Shown: positions 10,837 to 22,288, counted from the stretch's first letter. The stretch is 34,316 nucleotides of DNA from Amoebophrya sp. AT5.2 (GCA_005223375.1 RXOD01003961.1:1-34316); one strand, 5' to 3'. Program-made: numbers and translations. Notes: generated by a model from the letters alone, not told the origin.

Positions 10837-13557
10837 ATGTTGCAGTTAGTCGGGGGCTTGCTACATCCTTCCGCTGAGGAAGTGGATACTGTTTCCCGGC
10901 CGTTCGGTGGGCGCTACGTCTTCACGGCATCTCTGAGTGACAGGAGCGTTTACCTGTGGGAAGTGTCGCCGTATTCGGCGACGAGCGGGACGCAGGCGTC
11001 TCTGCTTCTTTGCCTCGACGAGCGGACGTACCCTGTCCTCAGACTTGGCGAAATTTCCGCGCTGGAGCACTCTATGCCGAAGCCGAGTGCTCCTGCTGCC
11101 GCCACGACCGCCGGCGTTGCCGGCGCCTCCGAAGAAGCGGACGAACTTCAGCTAACGCTCTACGTCGCGCTCGCCGAGGTGCCGCATGAACAGCGCAAGG
11201 ATTTCCTGCATTCGAGCATGCGCGATGCTTTTTCGGCCGTACGGGGCCCGTTGTGCGAAGAGGCTGCCGCAGCTCGCGGCCACGACAGCTCCGACGAAGA
11301 CGCGGAGGAGGAGTCCTCCCTGAACGCACTGCTGGCGTTCGACATCTTGTTGAAGCGAAACGATCAAGGCCAGGTCGAGGCAGCGGCTTCCACAGGTTCT
11401 TGTTCGCAAGCGGATGCAGATGCAACTGCCGAAGCGCGGAAAAGCGATGCCCTGATAAACAACGATGGTAACAACTCCGTGCGGGCCGTAGAAGCAGCGA
11501 CGTCCACGGTGGGAACATCGACGTCCCCTCCCGCCCGGGCCCGTGACATCATGAGAGGGCGAACGAACAACTGGGGCCTGACCGGGGAAGATAGGCTGGA
11601 AGCGCCAAAACGCGACGAAGAGCAGAGGATGGAAGAGAAGATCAGCAGTCCCATTGATACCCTGCTCGTGGACCTGGGCGCGAGCGACGATACAGCGGAT
11701 CCTAGCGACGATACGACTGCGACTGGCCCTGGAGTCTCCTCTTCAGCGGGCGGCACAGGTAGCCGCGGACAGGACCTCGAAATAAACGTCAGAACTGCCA
11801 CGAGCACATCAGCGTCTGATGAAGATGAGGTTGCTCCATCTCTATCAGCAGTGGCCGCCTCTGTGTTGAGGATGCGGCGCAGCGCGTTCTTTTTCCCGGA
11901 GGAAGTAACGACTGTGCAGTGTTTCTTCGCATCTACAACCGTATCTTCGACTTCCGAATTGAGTACTGCAGGCGAGGACACTGCTGAGCGAGGAGACGTC
12001 TCCCACTGGGCCCGGCACGATGCTGCGCGTGAACGGTCACGTGTGACCTTTCGCGCGCAACAGCTGGCCGTGACGACAGACGATGGTTCCGTTGCGGTGG
12101 TCGTCGACGATGGGGAGTCTCTCACAATTTCCGAAAGGCACGACTGGCTCCACGCGAATATTTGCAGTAGCGTGCTGCCGTTGGTGGGTCTTTCTTCAAG
12201 AGAGGACGCGGACACCACTGGAGGTGCGGTCACCGCGGAGACCGGGGGTGATAACACCACGAATCCCTCCAAGAAGAGCAAGAAAAAGAAAAAGAAAGCC
12301 CAGGGAAAATCTTCGAGTTCGACCCATTGTGCGTCTCAAATCTGTGTCGAAGGAACACCAGGCGGGCCAAAAGCAGGCGCGGAGCATGAGCGTAGCGATT
12401 CTTATGAAGAGGGCGCAGAACAAGTAGCCGCGGATGTGCGTGAAATTGAAACTCTTACGGTTGAGACATCGAAGACACGAGCACCAACACCTTTTTCTTC
12501 GTCCTCATCCTTTTCTCCGGCGGGAATTGAAAGTTGTACGCAGCAGCTTCGACAGCAGCCGCCCTCGCTTCCTGCGCCCCAAGTTCACCTCCTATCGGGC
12601 GGCTACGATCAAATGGTTCGTCTCACGAGCACGGAAACGCGTCTTGGCAACACGGAACACGGTGGTGGTGCGACGGGCGCTGCGCTGGTAAAGCAAAAGA
12701 CAAACGTGGCGGACCTCCGTATCCCAGGCAGGAAGAAGGACGAACTGGAGGGCGTTATTCTCAATCTACCTTTCATAACGTACATGCGGCTTCTGGAGGA
12801 GCCAGAAGGAACAGCTCCTACTTCTTGCCGAAGGGAAAAAGCCCAGGGGGGAACGGTTACTGTCGTGGCGTCGAAGCGCGGCTCGAAGCGGCAGGGTCAG
12901 GCGCGTGCGCAGCGCGGTGAACGCGATGCAGCAGGACGCCAGAAGACAGAAGCGGACGAAATCGCTGCGCCCGGCGCTGCAGCTGGTTTTTGTGACGCCG
13001 CGTGTCTGGGGATGAAGGCCCACCCGACGGCTCAAGCGGGCCGTCCTGTCGTTGTCTCCACGGCTTCGCCTTCGTCATCCAGTTCGAAAAAGAAGAAGAA
13101 GACGAAGGAGGCTTTGACGACCTCTAGCTTGCCGGGCGGAGCGGGCAGGAGGGTCCGTGTTGCGATTGCCGTCGGTGACGGCTTCGTTCTCGAAGTCGAG
13201 CCTAGTGCGAAACTGGGGAAATCGAAGGTGCTTGCCGAGTGGCAGGCTCACGGAGGCGGCGTGGCGGCGTTTGCGGTCTTTGGGAGCTCCTTCATCGCGA
13301 CGTCACACGGCAAATGCGTGCGCGTGTGGGAACGGAAAAAGTCGTGCAAATCTGATCCATCTTCTGGCGCAGGGGACGTAGAATGGGTGCAACTCGCGGA
13401 ACAAGATGGCAGTGAGACGGGGGGCAACATCGTGCAGCATTTGGAATTCCTGGACGACAAGCGGCTCCTGGTCGTGGACACCTCAAAGCTGGTCAGGATT
13501 TACGAGATCTGCCACACGGCCCTCGGTCCAGAAGGAAAAACACTGAAGGAGAAATAA
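10837..13557 (+). CDS. WD40-repeat-like protein with lysine-rich inserts
   Basis: Single 906-codon ORF from ATG 10837 (first ATG after an in-frame stop). WD40-like blades are visible near the N-terminus (GGRYVFTASLSDRSVYLWEV, residues about 24-43), in the middle (VHLLSGGYDQMVRLTSTE, about 588-605) and at the C-terminus (FGSSFIATSHGKCVRVWERK, and FLDDKRLLVVDTSKLVRIYE near the end). Between them are long Ser/Thr/Glu/Ala-rich low-complexity stretches and two lysine runs (KKSKKKKKKAQ at about 478; SSSSKKKKKTKEA at about 749) that could act as nuclear or nucleolar signals. WD40 propellers are assembly platforms; the lysine runs suggest a nuclear or ribosome-biogenesis setting, which is inference. 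No specific orthologue recognised; upstream exons carrying more blades cannot be excluded. Confidence 0.7.
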   Translation: MLQLVGGLLHPSAEEVDTVSRPFGGRYVFTASLSDRSVYLWEVSPYSATSGTQASLLLCLDERTYPVLRLGEISALEHSMPKPSAPAAATTAGVAGASEEADELQLTLYVALAEVPHEQRKDFLHSSMRDAFSAVRGPLCEEAAAARGHDSSDEDAEEESSLNALLAFDILLKRNDQGQVEAAASTGSCSQADADATAEARKSDALINNDGNNSVRAVEAATSTVGTSTSPPARARDIMRGRTNNWGLTGEDRLEAPKRDEEQRMEEKISSPIDTLLVDLGASDDTADPSDDTTATGPGVSSSAGGTGSRGQDLEINVRTATSTSASDEDEVAPSLSAVAASVLRMRRSAFFFPEEVTTVQCFFASTTVSSTSELSTAGEDTAERGDVSHWARHDAARERSRVTFRAQQLAVTTDDGSVAVVVDDGESLTISERHDWLHANICSSVLPLVGLSSREDADTTGGAVTAETGGDNTTNPSKKSKKKKKKAQGKSSSSTHCASQICVEGTPGGPKAGAEHERSDSYEEGAEQVAADVREIETLTVETSKTRAPTPFSSSSSFSPAGIESCTQQLRQQPPSLPAPQVHLLSGGYDQMVRLTSTETRLGNTEHGGGATGAALVKQKTNVADLRIPGRKKDELEGVILNLPFITYMRLLEEPEGTAPTSCRREKAQGGTVTVVASKRGSKRQGQARAQRGERDAAGRQKTEADEIAAPGAAAGFCDAACLGMKAHPTAQAGRPVVVSTASPSSSSSKKKKKTKEALTTSSLPGGAGRRVRVAIAVGDGFVLEVEPSAKLGKSKVLAEWQAHGGGVAAFAVFGSSFIATSHGKCVRVWERKKSCKSDPSSGAGDVEWVQLAEQDGSETGGNIVQHLEFLDDKRLLVVDTSKLVRIYEICHTALGPEGKTLKEK

Positions 13558-14311
13558 TGGAGGCCGGGGGTTGTAAAAAAAGACAGGTGCGTGCACGAGA
13601 TCATGTCTTTGTCTTGGGATGTCGCAATGCTGAGCTCGTTTCCGATGGATGCACGCGCACAGAAAATTTTCAATCTTTGGTCGTGCTGGTTTTCCTGGAA
13701 AACCCTAGAGTCTAATGGTTATTCGTCAACAGGGACAGCGGGACTCGAGGGCGAGAAATTTACTAAAAAAAAAAATAACATCAGCATCAGCCTCAGAAGC
13801 GTTCGGCAAACTGGCCTGCGTTTGATTCGACGAAGAATAGGGGGGAGTGTTCTCATCGTGGAATTTCTGTAAACGAAGATCGGTAGTGGTACGTTCGTAG
13901 TTTGCGTTTCACCGAACCCTCGCACAGAATCCGGGACTGATAGGGTGATTTGTAATTATTCGTTTTGGTCGTGTTGTTTGTTACATTTTTGTCCAGATGC
14001 GTGTTTGTCCAGATGCGTACAGGGCTGGGATATCAATGGAATGTGCTTCCTCGTTCGGATGGAAGCGTGATTATGATTTTCTTTGGGCGGGTTTGGCTTT
14101 GGGTTTGGGGATCCATCCGAATTGATTCTTTTCTTCGCGTGGCAGGCTTTGCAATGCCGTGGCGTGGGATCATTCGCTCTCACCAGCGCGATGTCCAATC
14201 GCTTTCGATCAATGAATCAGCGTACTAGAGTACGTCGAGTACTAGCCGTAGTACCCACGGACCACGTGACCGCAGCAGCAAGACTGGTAAGGGCGGACAA
14301 AAACTCCAATC
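13558..14311. other. intergenic region with clustered GTAC motifs
   Basis: No gene supported. Immediately upstream of the next gene, GTAC occurs four times within 33 nt (14222, 14230, 14239, 14251), embedded in CTAG/AGTACT-like half-palindromes. A CACGTG E-box-like hexamer follows at about 14263. Confidence 0.55.
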
Positions 14312-14959
14312 ATGATTGTTGGCGTTGCGCCTGTTGTGAAGACACCTGAGCGTGTGGCATCCGTGGAGCGACCGCGGCGATCCCCTTCATTCCTCGATCG
14401 CATGAAGGAGCTCTCGAAGGTGCAGCAGGGGCAGAGCTCCTCTGTCGACGCGTTCTTGCTTCGCCTTCTGCACACGCCGCGGGATCTTCAGGCAGTGCTG
14501 TTTGACGTGAGGCTTCCGACCGCTGAACTTCCGGATTCGCTACGATTCTTGCGCGAGCAGGAGCCAGGCCCAGGAGAAGGCGACGTTGCGGACACGACCA
14601 AATGGGGTCTCAACAATGTTCTGCGCGCGGTGGTCGACTTCCACGAGTTTCAGCAGCAGCGGCAGAAAGAGCTGGTTACAGTGTCCGCGGGCTTTCTCTG
14701 CTCCACCTTGAGCGACTGCTACTACGGCGGCATGTCGCTCTCGTTCGTCCTGATTTCCCTCGAAGCGTACCTCACGGAGAGGCGGCTACGGGACATCAGG
14801 GCCGGTCTGGATGCCGGGCTCGTGTCGTTTCTCGCGAAACTGGAGCGCGAGGACTGCTGGCAAAAGCGGAAGTGGGTCGCGGTGCTGGCCACTCGGTCGA
14901 CCTCACCGTTCGCCGCACTACCACTAGAGCTCTGCGGAAATATTGCGTCTTTTCTGTAA
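14312..14959 (+). CDS. hypothetical protein ending in LPLELCGNIASFL
   Basis: Complete 215-codon ORF from ATG 14312 to the stop at 14957-14959. It is rich in amphipathic helices (SFLDRMKELSKVQQ; NNVLRAVVDFHEFQQQRQKE; SLSFVLISLEAYLTERRLRD). The last 13 residues, LPLELCGNIASFL, resemble the short Leu-Pro-x-Glu-Leu helix seen in F-box-like motifs and at the ends of some ankyrin proteins (LPxEI..hIaSF), usually a helix that docks a partner. No complete domain is recognised and the functional reading is speculative. No introns are needed. It lies between the WD40-like and aspartate dehydrogenase genes, on the same strand. Confidence 0.6.
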   Translation: MIVGVAPVVKTPERVASVERPRRSPSFLDRMKELSKVQQGQSSSVDAFLLRLLHTPRDLQAVLFDVRLPTAELPDSLRFLREQEPGPGEGDVADTTKWGLNNVLRAVVDFHEFQQQRQKELVTVSAGFLCSTLSDCYYGGMSLSFVLISLEAYLTERRLRDIRAGLDAGLVSFLAKLEREDCWQKRKWVAVLATRSTSPFAALPLELCGNIASFL

Positions 14960-15678
14960 AGTAGTCAAGTCTCTTTTGTTGAAAAAAGAAACAGTACGTA
15001 GTCACAGTAGTCAGTCTCAGTGTGAATCTGAATCATGTATCAACAACGACAACTTCATTCTATCTTCCTCCCAGATCTGCTATACTATTCTGAAAGCTAG
15101 TAGATTTGTACCACCTCAAGCTGGCTCCACGTCAACACCATTGTAAAATTAGGAAGGAACTACTGCTAGAGCTAGACAAGGAAAAGGAAAGTTAGTGAAT
15201 GCGCAATAGGAGTACTTACATCTACATACCCCCTTCCTAGAAGATAAAATCAACCACAGACAACGCTGAACTTTTTACATTTTGGGAATAGGTGTTGAAT
15301 GTCGATGATGTTGCTGAACTCGCCTGTTGCGCTCTCCTGTGTCAGAATGGAAACGAATGCTTGAGCTTGCCCGGTTGCAATGATAGGATCACCGGTACCA
15401 GTGGGCGTTTCGCTGGGAACAGCTAAGTTCCATGGCAGCAAACAGTGAATGGAATTGCTAGCAGAAGATGTGGTTGCCATCTCTACTCTCTCCCGTGTAA
15501 TTCCAATGCGTTGATTTTTGTTCTCGTCGTGCTCGCGCTTGTGTCAATTCATTGCCGTTGTTTCGCATTGGTACCGACAGCAATCCATCGTATTCACCGA
15601 GTCACGCTCGCGAGTCGATCTCATCTTTCCGTCGATGATCATTTTTTCGTGGTAGCTTTTCTAGTCACGCGCACCGAT
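14960..15678. other. intergenic region and leader of aspartate dehydrogenase
   Basis: No independent gene seen. A GTACTTAC motif occurs at 15212. The frame of the next gene is open upstream of its first ATG back to about 15445 and encodes a hydrophobic run (NALIFVLVVLALVSIHC) without a start Met. This could be part of an upstream exon adding a targeting sequence, or leader DNA. Confidence 0.5.
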
Positions 15679-16815
15679 ATGGTGATGGCCCCTGCCGAAC
15701 ACGCGTCTTCAGCGCCCTCCCGGATGAAAACTTGTGCCTCCGCGTCCGCTCCACCACGCGTCGGAATTGTCGGGTACGGCGCACTCGGCCAATTTCTCTG
15801 CGAGAAGATTGACGAACACAACGTCGCGGCAGGTACCAGCAGCGCAGGTGCGAAGCGGATAGAAATTGGCTGGGTATGGAACCGCACGAAGGAGAAAATT
15901 CCCGCAGACCGGTACCGCGTGTTGCCTGAATTGGAGGACTACCTGGACAGAGCTAGCGGAGCAGATTCGGAGCTGTCGGTCGACCTGGTTGTGGAGGTCG
16001 CGCACCCGGCCATAAGCGAGAAGTATGGGGCACGTTTTCTCGCCCTGGCCGACTACTACATGGGCAGCCCGACCGCGATGGCCAACCAGAGTCTGAACAA
16101 TGAACTGCAGGCGATCGCTAAAAACGCCGCGGTGAAAGGCAGTTTGTACTGCAGCAGACTTCATTCAATCCATTGTTTATGTTTTCTACTTTGACTTGTT
16201 TGACATTGATTTCGGTAGGCGAAAGATTGCGTCGACGAAATCGGTCTTCGCTGGCATAAGTACATAATTTTTGGACCATCTTCTTCTACTTCAAGCCACG
16301 ACAACACGCACAGGTATCTCCCAGTGGGCGCTCTGTGGGGTGCAGTGGACCTCCAGCGCATGGCCGATCTTGGCACGCTACAAGGCCTCACCGTCGCCAT
16401 GAAAAAGCACCCCAGCTCGCTGAAGCTGACGCCACCTCTATCCGACAAACTCCAGGATCTCGACTTTCTCAAGCCGGATACGGAAAATATTCTCTTCGAG
16501 GGCCCGGTACGCGAACTGTGCCCGCTGGCGCCGAATAACGTGAATACCATGGCGTGCGCGGCGATCGCGGCACATAATTTGGGCTTCGACAAGACGAAGG
16601 CGAAGTTGGTCGCAGACGATCGGCTGACGAAGGAGCACGTGATCGAGATAAACGTCCTCGGCCCGAATGGTTTCCACGTGGATACAGCGAGGGTGAATCC
16701 GGCGGCAGTTGGTGCGGTCACAGGGGCGCAGACGTACCTCAGCTTTTTTTCGAGCCTGCGTAAGGCGTGCTCGATGGGGGAAGGGGGAAGTGCGGCAGGG
16801 GTGTTCTTCTGCTAG
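15679..16815 (+). CDS. ASPDH: L-aspartate dehydrogenase (ASPDH-type), two exons
   Basis: Exons 15679-16145 and 16314-16815 join through a GT-AG intron (donor GTACTGCAG) to give 322 residues, the usual size for the family plus a short N-terminal extension. The Rossmann nucleotide-binding loop is GIVGYGALGQ (residues about 29-38). Family hallmarks follow: VVEVAHP, the YYMGSPTA segment, VGALWGAVDLQRM formed just after the splice, ILFEGPVRELCPLAPNNVNTMA, and the C-terminal NPAAVGAVTGAQT. The enzyme interconverts L-aspartate and iminoaspartate/oxaloacetate plus ammonia using NAD(P). In some organisms it feeds NAD biosynthesis; no partner gene for that lies here. Start chosen as the first ATG in frame; the frame is open for 78 codons upstream without Met, so an extra 5' exon with a targeting signal is possible. 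Confidence 0.9.
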
Positions 16816-17548
16816 GGTTCACCTCTGTGGTCGTCCTCCTCGTCGTCGTCGCTCTTGGTGGTCGTCAGCGCCACTGCGCCGGAGGATGAAACCTCCAAAA
16901 AGAAAGAAAGAAAAGAAGCGAGTCTAAAGCGCTAGCGAGGAATCAACAAGCAACTGAATCTACCCAGCGCCGGTGAGCAGATCCTGTTCCTGAATGACTC
17001 AATTTTGGACGCTATGCTTCTTTCACGAAGTAGCCGCGGCTGCATACACTGTAGAAGAAAGCGTCCATGGTCAACTAGAATTACTTCAAATACTTTTTCA
17101 AACGCTCTCTGCTCCCACCAGAGCCCGGCCAATACTCGCGGTTTCGGAAATGCACCAGCATGTAGTGTGTGGTCCACTTACTTTCAACACCGAACATTTC
17201 GGGTGCTTCCTTGGTTTCTTCGAACTCGTGTTTACCTTTACCAGATCAGTACTCATCAGTCTAGGGACGCGATTCCATTACATCCATGCTGTCCTCCAGA
17301 AAAACCATCAATCTGCTGGTCCGTTGTGGCCTCCCTGATCTCCTTTCAGCGCTATGCGGCTATGTGAGTGTAGTTTCTGCGGCCCTGCTGCTGCTGCAGT
17401 TCGTGAGGCACCTCCGCGACTGATACCAGACGAGGTGTATACCTTTACATACGACTTCGCGTTGTAGTTTGTGCTGTCGAGTGAGGAACACCGCTCTCGA
17501 GCCCGTCCCCGGCACTGAATATCACTCACATGGTGCTTTTTGTTGTCC
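16816..17548. other. intergenic region, no gene seen
   Basis: Between the aspartate dehydrogenase stop and the NAA35 start there is no supportable ORF. The early part has CT/GT-rich stretches (TCGTCCTCCTCGTCGTCGTC near 16840). Presumably 3' and 5' untranslated and promoter DNA. Confidence 0.6.
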
Positions 17549-20500
17549 ATGCCCGCCACCGTTAAGGGATCGTCTGAATCCGCAGCCCGAGCCGACGTCA
17601 TCTCCCGCGGAGCAGGCTCGCCAACTACACCACCGACCACAACTGGCGAGATGACGTCATCCACGACGCAGAAATTTCAACCGCCGGAGCGCGGGGCCGC
17701 GGCCGCAGGTGGTAAAACGCTGGAGGCGCCAGCAGGACAAGAAGACGCAAGCACAGCGTCCGCTTTAGCTGCAGCATCAAGTAAAAGTGCCACGACTGCC
17801 AAAGGACGAGCGGCGGCGGCAACCATTCGTGCGGGCGATAAAATCCCGTACGTTGACTTTACCGAGACCCTGTTCTCGGAGATCTCCGCGAAACTCGACC
17901 ACGCTGACATGATTTGCGGCGCGCATTTCCGGTTGTACGACGCCATGTCCGCTTGCGTCGCCATGCACCCGAAGATGGACAACGGCATGTTTTCCGCCAC
18001 CGAAGTCAACACGCTCCCCAAGGCGCGGCGCGCCGGCCTTCTGGACACGCCCATCGGCAGCGTGGAGGAAACCATCGCGAATTTCGACGAGGTGCTGAAG
18101 CAGTACCTCATCTGGGCGTGCCCGTGGGCGTACGGAAAGCACTTCGTACAGACGGTGTACGCGCTGATCGTGCTGCATGACGACGCGGCGGTCGTGGCGA
18201 ATCACCTGCTCTGCGTGCTGCTCGAACCCTTGCTGGAGGCCTGCGTGGCGGCGCGTGAGGTGATCCGCGACGGCGACCTTTACGACCGAGAAGAGTCGGA
18301 GATGATGGTGGACGAAGAGGAGCTGGTGAACGCGTTGGAGCGAGTGAAAGAGGGGAACCGGGCAAATGTAGAGGCGGGAGGAAAGTCGGAGGAAGAAAGT
18401 ACAAATATTGTCGTGGCTGGCTTGTTCGTGTATGGAAAGTAGTATGTTCAGTTTGTGAATGTGACCAGTACCCTGGACAGTTCTTCTTGTTCTTGAGGGA
18501 AGGACCTGTATCTCTCTAGGTGCAGCCCGACCACGACCTTGGCAGATCTTCCACTGCTTTCTTTCACGCCATCACAGCGATCGCCGCGCGACTGAGGAGT
18601 TGCAGTGCGCAAACGAAGGAGCGGTATTTGGACCGTCTGGAGTTCGCCAAGACGTACCGAAGTCTGCTGCAGCTCCAAGTGCACATTGGACCACAGGCTG
18701 CCGCATCCTTCGTCGTGAGAGCGAAACAGGCGGAAATAATGGAGACGGGACAAAAGGAAGCACAAGAGAAGCTTGCAACCATACCAGAAAGCTCAGCGAG
18801 CAGTAGCACGAAAGAGAGGGATGCAGGAACAGTAGACCACGAGGTCGACAAAGAAAAGCATAACGGAGGTTCTTTGGCAGGGGAAGGCGCCGACGAGAGC
18901 GATGATGCGGCGGCCGGCACGGCTCCGGCTGCCGAATCAGCCACAGGCGGAGCGAAGAAGAAAAAGAAACGCAAGAAGAAGGCCGCGGCTGCAGATGCCG
19001 TGGCAGCTGCGCCTCCAGCGCCACCGAATGTACCTACTGGTGGAAGCTGTTCGTGTTGCCCCGCCGCGAAGCCAGCCACCGAGCCGAGCATACTATTCAA
19101 AGAACTCACGGCGCGACGAACGCGTGCAATATCCATGGCCAAGGCTATGATGACGCTCGTGCAAAAGTTCCGCTCAGAAGATAAAGGTTTGTCTTCTACT
19201 TCGGCTGAAGAGCCGGACAGCGCGAAGTCCACCTCCACGCCATCCTCGCCAAGCTCAAGTTCGTCTTCCACAGCTACAAGAGTGCTTCCGGACTTCAACC
19301 GTCGCGTGCATCGAGGTGGGCCGCCGCGGAAGCACATGGAACGCTCGCTCTCCGAGTCGTGGGCGTGGTGGCGACAGCACTTGGTCAGCATCCTGTACGT
19401 GTACACGGACTACCACCGCTTCATCGTCGGTGACGCCGACGGAGATGGAGGCAATGAGAAAGGAGCCACGAGGACGGCAGCGGCGGGGGTTGCCGGGTCC
19501 GGAAAACCCAAGGCGCAGCTCCACACGACCGAGGGAACGATCGTGAGCTTCCTGTGCCGGCTGGAATTCGCGATAGACTGCCACAAGGACAAGGAGCCGG
19601 CGGTTCCTTACCAGCACGCGACGGATTTGATTGCGCGGTCGCTTGCCTGGATGTACCTGCGGAGCCGTGTGGACTACGCAATGTGGGGCGTACCGGAGGG
19701 TGCGGACGGCTGGGAGTCCGCAGAAGCAGCTTCACGACCTGCGCCGAGTGAGGCTGAGCCTGAGGGCAGCACGACAATAAGGCTTTGTGACCTCGAGGAC
19801 GTGGTGGTATTCCCGCTGAAGAACCTTCTGCACGAAAATATAATGTCGGACTACGGGGTGCCGGTGGGGGCACGAGGAAAGTTGAATACAGACAAACTCG
19901 ACGTCGAGATGAAGGGTATGAAGGACGAGTACCGCGTGCCACTCAAATACGACGATGCCATCACGAGCGTCGACGAAATCGTGAGGTACTATCTGCGCAC
20001 ACTGCACCTGGCGCCGGCGAAGAAGCACAGGAAGCTGGTGCACATGTGGCAGGTACTGAAGTTTTTGGCCGCAGCCGCTTAGGCTTACTTGCAGATGGTG
20101 AAGCAGTAACAGAGTCAAAATTGAATTTTCGATGAGCCTACTTCGGCGTGAGCCTACCCGTAGTATTACCTACACGTTGTTAAACAAGGGCAAGTGGTTC
20201 AAAGGTCGCGACGCACCTAAGTTTATCCTCTACGACATTTATTTGAACACAGGACATCGGCGTGATGCGCGAGAATGCGTGCCAGATGATGGACTTGTCG
20301 CTTCGGGTGGCGTACGTGAACAAACTCGCAGTCTCATCCCCGTTTCAGTATTTCGCAACGGAAGTCGGTTTCGCGAGCGTCGCGCAGCAGGTGCTGCTCG
20401 GGTTTCCCCTCGGCCTCTACGATCCGGAGGACCTGCTCATGATCTTCTGGTTTTTGGACTACCTCTACGAGTGTCGCCACCACGTGATCCAATCCCGCCA

Positions 20501-21414
20501 TAGCTGTATCAAACAGGCTGTGAAGTCCGAACAAGAAGCGATTTTGGCGTTTCAACAGCAGGACATACAAGCAGAGGAGCAGCAGGTGCTGAGCTCCTCC
20601 AAGTTCAAGACGGCCGCCTCCCGAAAGCTGGAGCTGAGCCGGCGGCGCAAGGAGCGCGAGCAGGCCGACAGGGCCCCCGACAGTGTACCGGGTAAAGTGG
20701 AGGCGAAACTGCAGGAGCTGTCCACCCCGGCGTGCGACTTTCTGCACTTCCTCGCCGAAGCGTACTTCATAAAGGGCACGTTTCGACTGCTGTACCTGCT
20801 GGGGCGGAAAGGCGTGACCAAGTACGAAAGCATCGCCACGACTTACAACCGGTTTCACTACCGCCTGCGGCTCGTGACGGAAACGGGCGCGTTCCCGACA
20901 CCGCCGGGGTTTGAGGAATTCCGCGTGATGTACTTCGGCATGCGGCGCAACCCCGCTTCCGAGGACGAGCTCGTCTTCGAGATACAAAACCTACTCGGAC
21001 AAGCGAAGGACCTGCTCGCGAAAAGTACGAGCATTTCTTTATTGCAAGTACTTTTACGTCGTCGAAAAAGTTTTTTGTCAACACACATGAAAGCGTTTTA
21101 GTTTTACGTGATGAGTAGCTGTAGCTAGAAGTTGGAGGTGGAGGGGACGCGCCGCTGCTCTACGAGTTCGCTTGGTTTCATAGCATTTTAACAAGAACCT
21201 GCTCGATCGAATCCGACTTGAATCAAATTCGTGAGGTCGCACCTTCAACCCGCCGGAGTTCTTGGAGCCCTTGGAGCGCGTGATTCTTGCGAACAGCCTT
21301 TGTGCAACGATGGCTGCGCGAATGGGGAATGACGCTGACTACAGACTGGTTTTCTCGAACGCGCACCACTCAAGATTTCCGAGCCTGAAGCTCGAAGCAG
21401 TTGCAAAGAAGTGA
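17549..21414 (+). CDS. NAA35: NatC N-terminal acetyltransferase auxiliary subunit NAA35/Mak10, four exons
   Basis: Exons 17549 to about 18439, 18520-20052, 20253-21024 and 21236-21414, about 1,120 residues. NAA35 is the large scaffold of the NatC complex (with NAA30 and NAA38), which acetylates nascent chains starting Met-hydrophobic. The Mak10 signature is clear: DFTETLFSEISAKLDHADMI, then HFRLYDAMSACVAMHPKMDNGM (about residues 126-147). Exon 3 has the conserved GFPLGLYDPEDLLMIFWFLDYLYE; the last exon ends YRLVFSNAHHSRFPSLKLE, matching the family's C-terminal F-x-FS-x-H-x-x-FP pattern. Exon 2 carries a Lys run (KKKKKRKKK) and low-complexity inserts that explain the length compared with about 730 residues in animals. 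Introns 2 and 3 are GT-AG (donors GTACTG and GTACGA). The exon 1 end is unresolved: the acceptor CTCTCTAG at 18519 needs a phase-0 donor and no GTAC site fits. Start is the first ATG in frame. Confidence 0.9.
18440..18519 (+). other. NAA35 intron 1, donor unresolved
   Basis: The downstream exon must begin at 18520 because an in-frame TAG lies at 18517-18519. The upstream frame hits TAG at 18440-18442. In phase, either a GT at 18377, 18404, 18407 or 18419 is the donor, or the intron runs from TAGTATG to CTCTCTAG (TA-AG). The attractive GTACAAAT donor at 18395 is out of phase. Coordinates given are the minimal interval. Confidence 0.4.
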
Positions 21415-22288
21415 GGCGCAAGTGCAAACCATCCATTTCCATACGTTCTCTTTGACGACACCAGCGACATTCTCTTCTGAAGGTGAAGATGTGGTCGGAT
21501 GAACAACGATCACGCCGAACAATAGTCTTATTCTGATTTGCTTTTGCATCTTAGAATGCGCATGCGGTCCTCAGCGACTTCGGTTTATTTTTAATATTGA
21601 TGCGATCAAAGCGCTGGCAGATTGTTGAAGTGAAGAGTGATGTTCTTACGGCTCTGTTCTGCTCGCGCCTATGCTTGCTTTCGATCGAAAGATGTGACGC
21701 CGTAAGAAATCCGTGCGAAGACGGGAAGTGTTTCGGTCAATCCATCGTAAAGCTTGTTTTTGACGTGAAAGAAAATATATACCAGCGTCGAGGTCGCATG
21801 AGGGCCACAAAAATCGTCAGTCGCGAAAAACACGTTCCATCGGAGGAGCGCGCAAAGAACTTTCCGAAGTAAGACCTGAACGAATCGTTTGAATTTTCGT
21901 CGATACATCACCAAGGCCTTGCCATTGCCTTCTTCACGGAAATCCATATCGACTTCTCTGCAGGATCGCCTCGCATAGATGAGATCCCACACAATTTTTA
22001 CGTTTTGAACATCAACTATCCGAATTCACTCCGTTGACCTGGGATACAGCGCTGCTGCTCGTTTGGATGTGAATCCTCGCATCCGATACCAGCTAGCACC
22101 AGCACCCCTTTCCAAACTTTTGCCCACTTTGTTGTAGAAGAAGAAGAGCCCCCGAGAGCTGCGTCAATTATCAGGCGTGCTTAAAACGATCCCAGATCGA
22201 TTGCGGCTTCTTCATATATTTTTACAGCGAGAACTCTCTTTTCTTTCAGTTTCATCCGAAACCACAAGAGCTTCTTCTCACCGCGAAA
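21415..22288. other. intergenic region, no gene seen
   Basis: AT-richer spacer. A 91-codon ORF from ATG 21601 has no protein-family character. The last 60 bp are a plausible short leader (CACAAGAGCTTCTTCTCACCGCGAAA) for the next gene. Confidence 0.6.

Noticed and set aside
11364..12281. 305-codon minus-strand ORF inside the WD40-like gene
   Set aside because: Opposite a 906-codon ORF with WD40 signatures; Ser/Ala/Val-rich complement of a low-complexity stretch.
18395..18402. GTACAAAT as donor of NAA35 intron 1
   Set aside because: Good match to the local donor pattern, but it leaves phase 1 while the only usable acceptor (18519) requires phase 0.
20132..20503. 123-codon plus-strand ORF over the NAA35 intron 2/exon 3 boundary
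   Set aside because: It begins in the intron and reads exon 3 in the wrong frame; the NAA35 frame is supported by homology.
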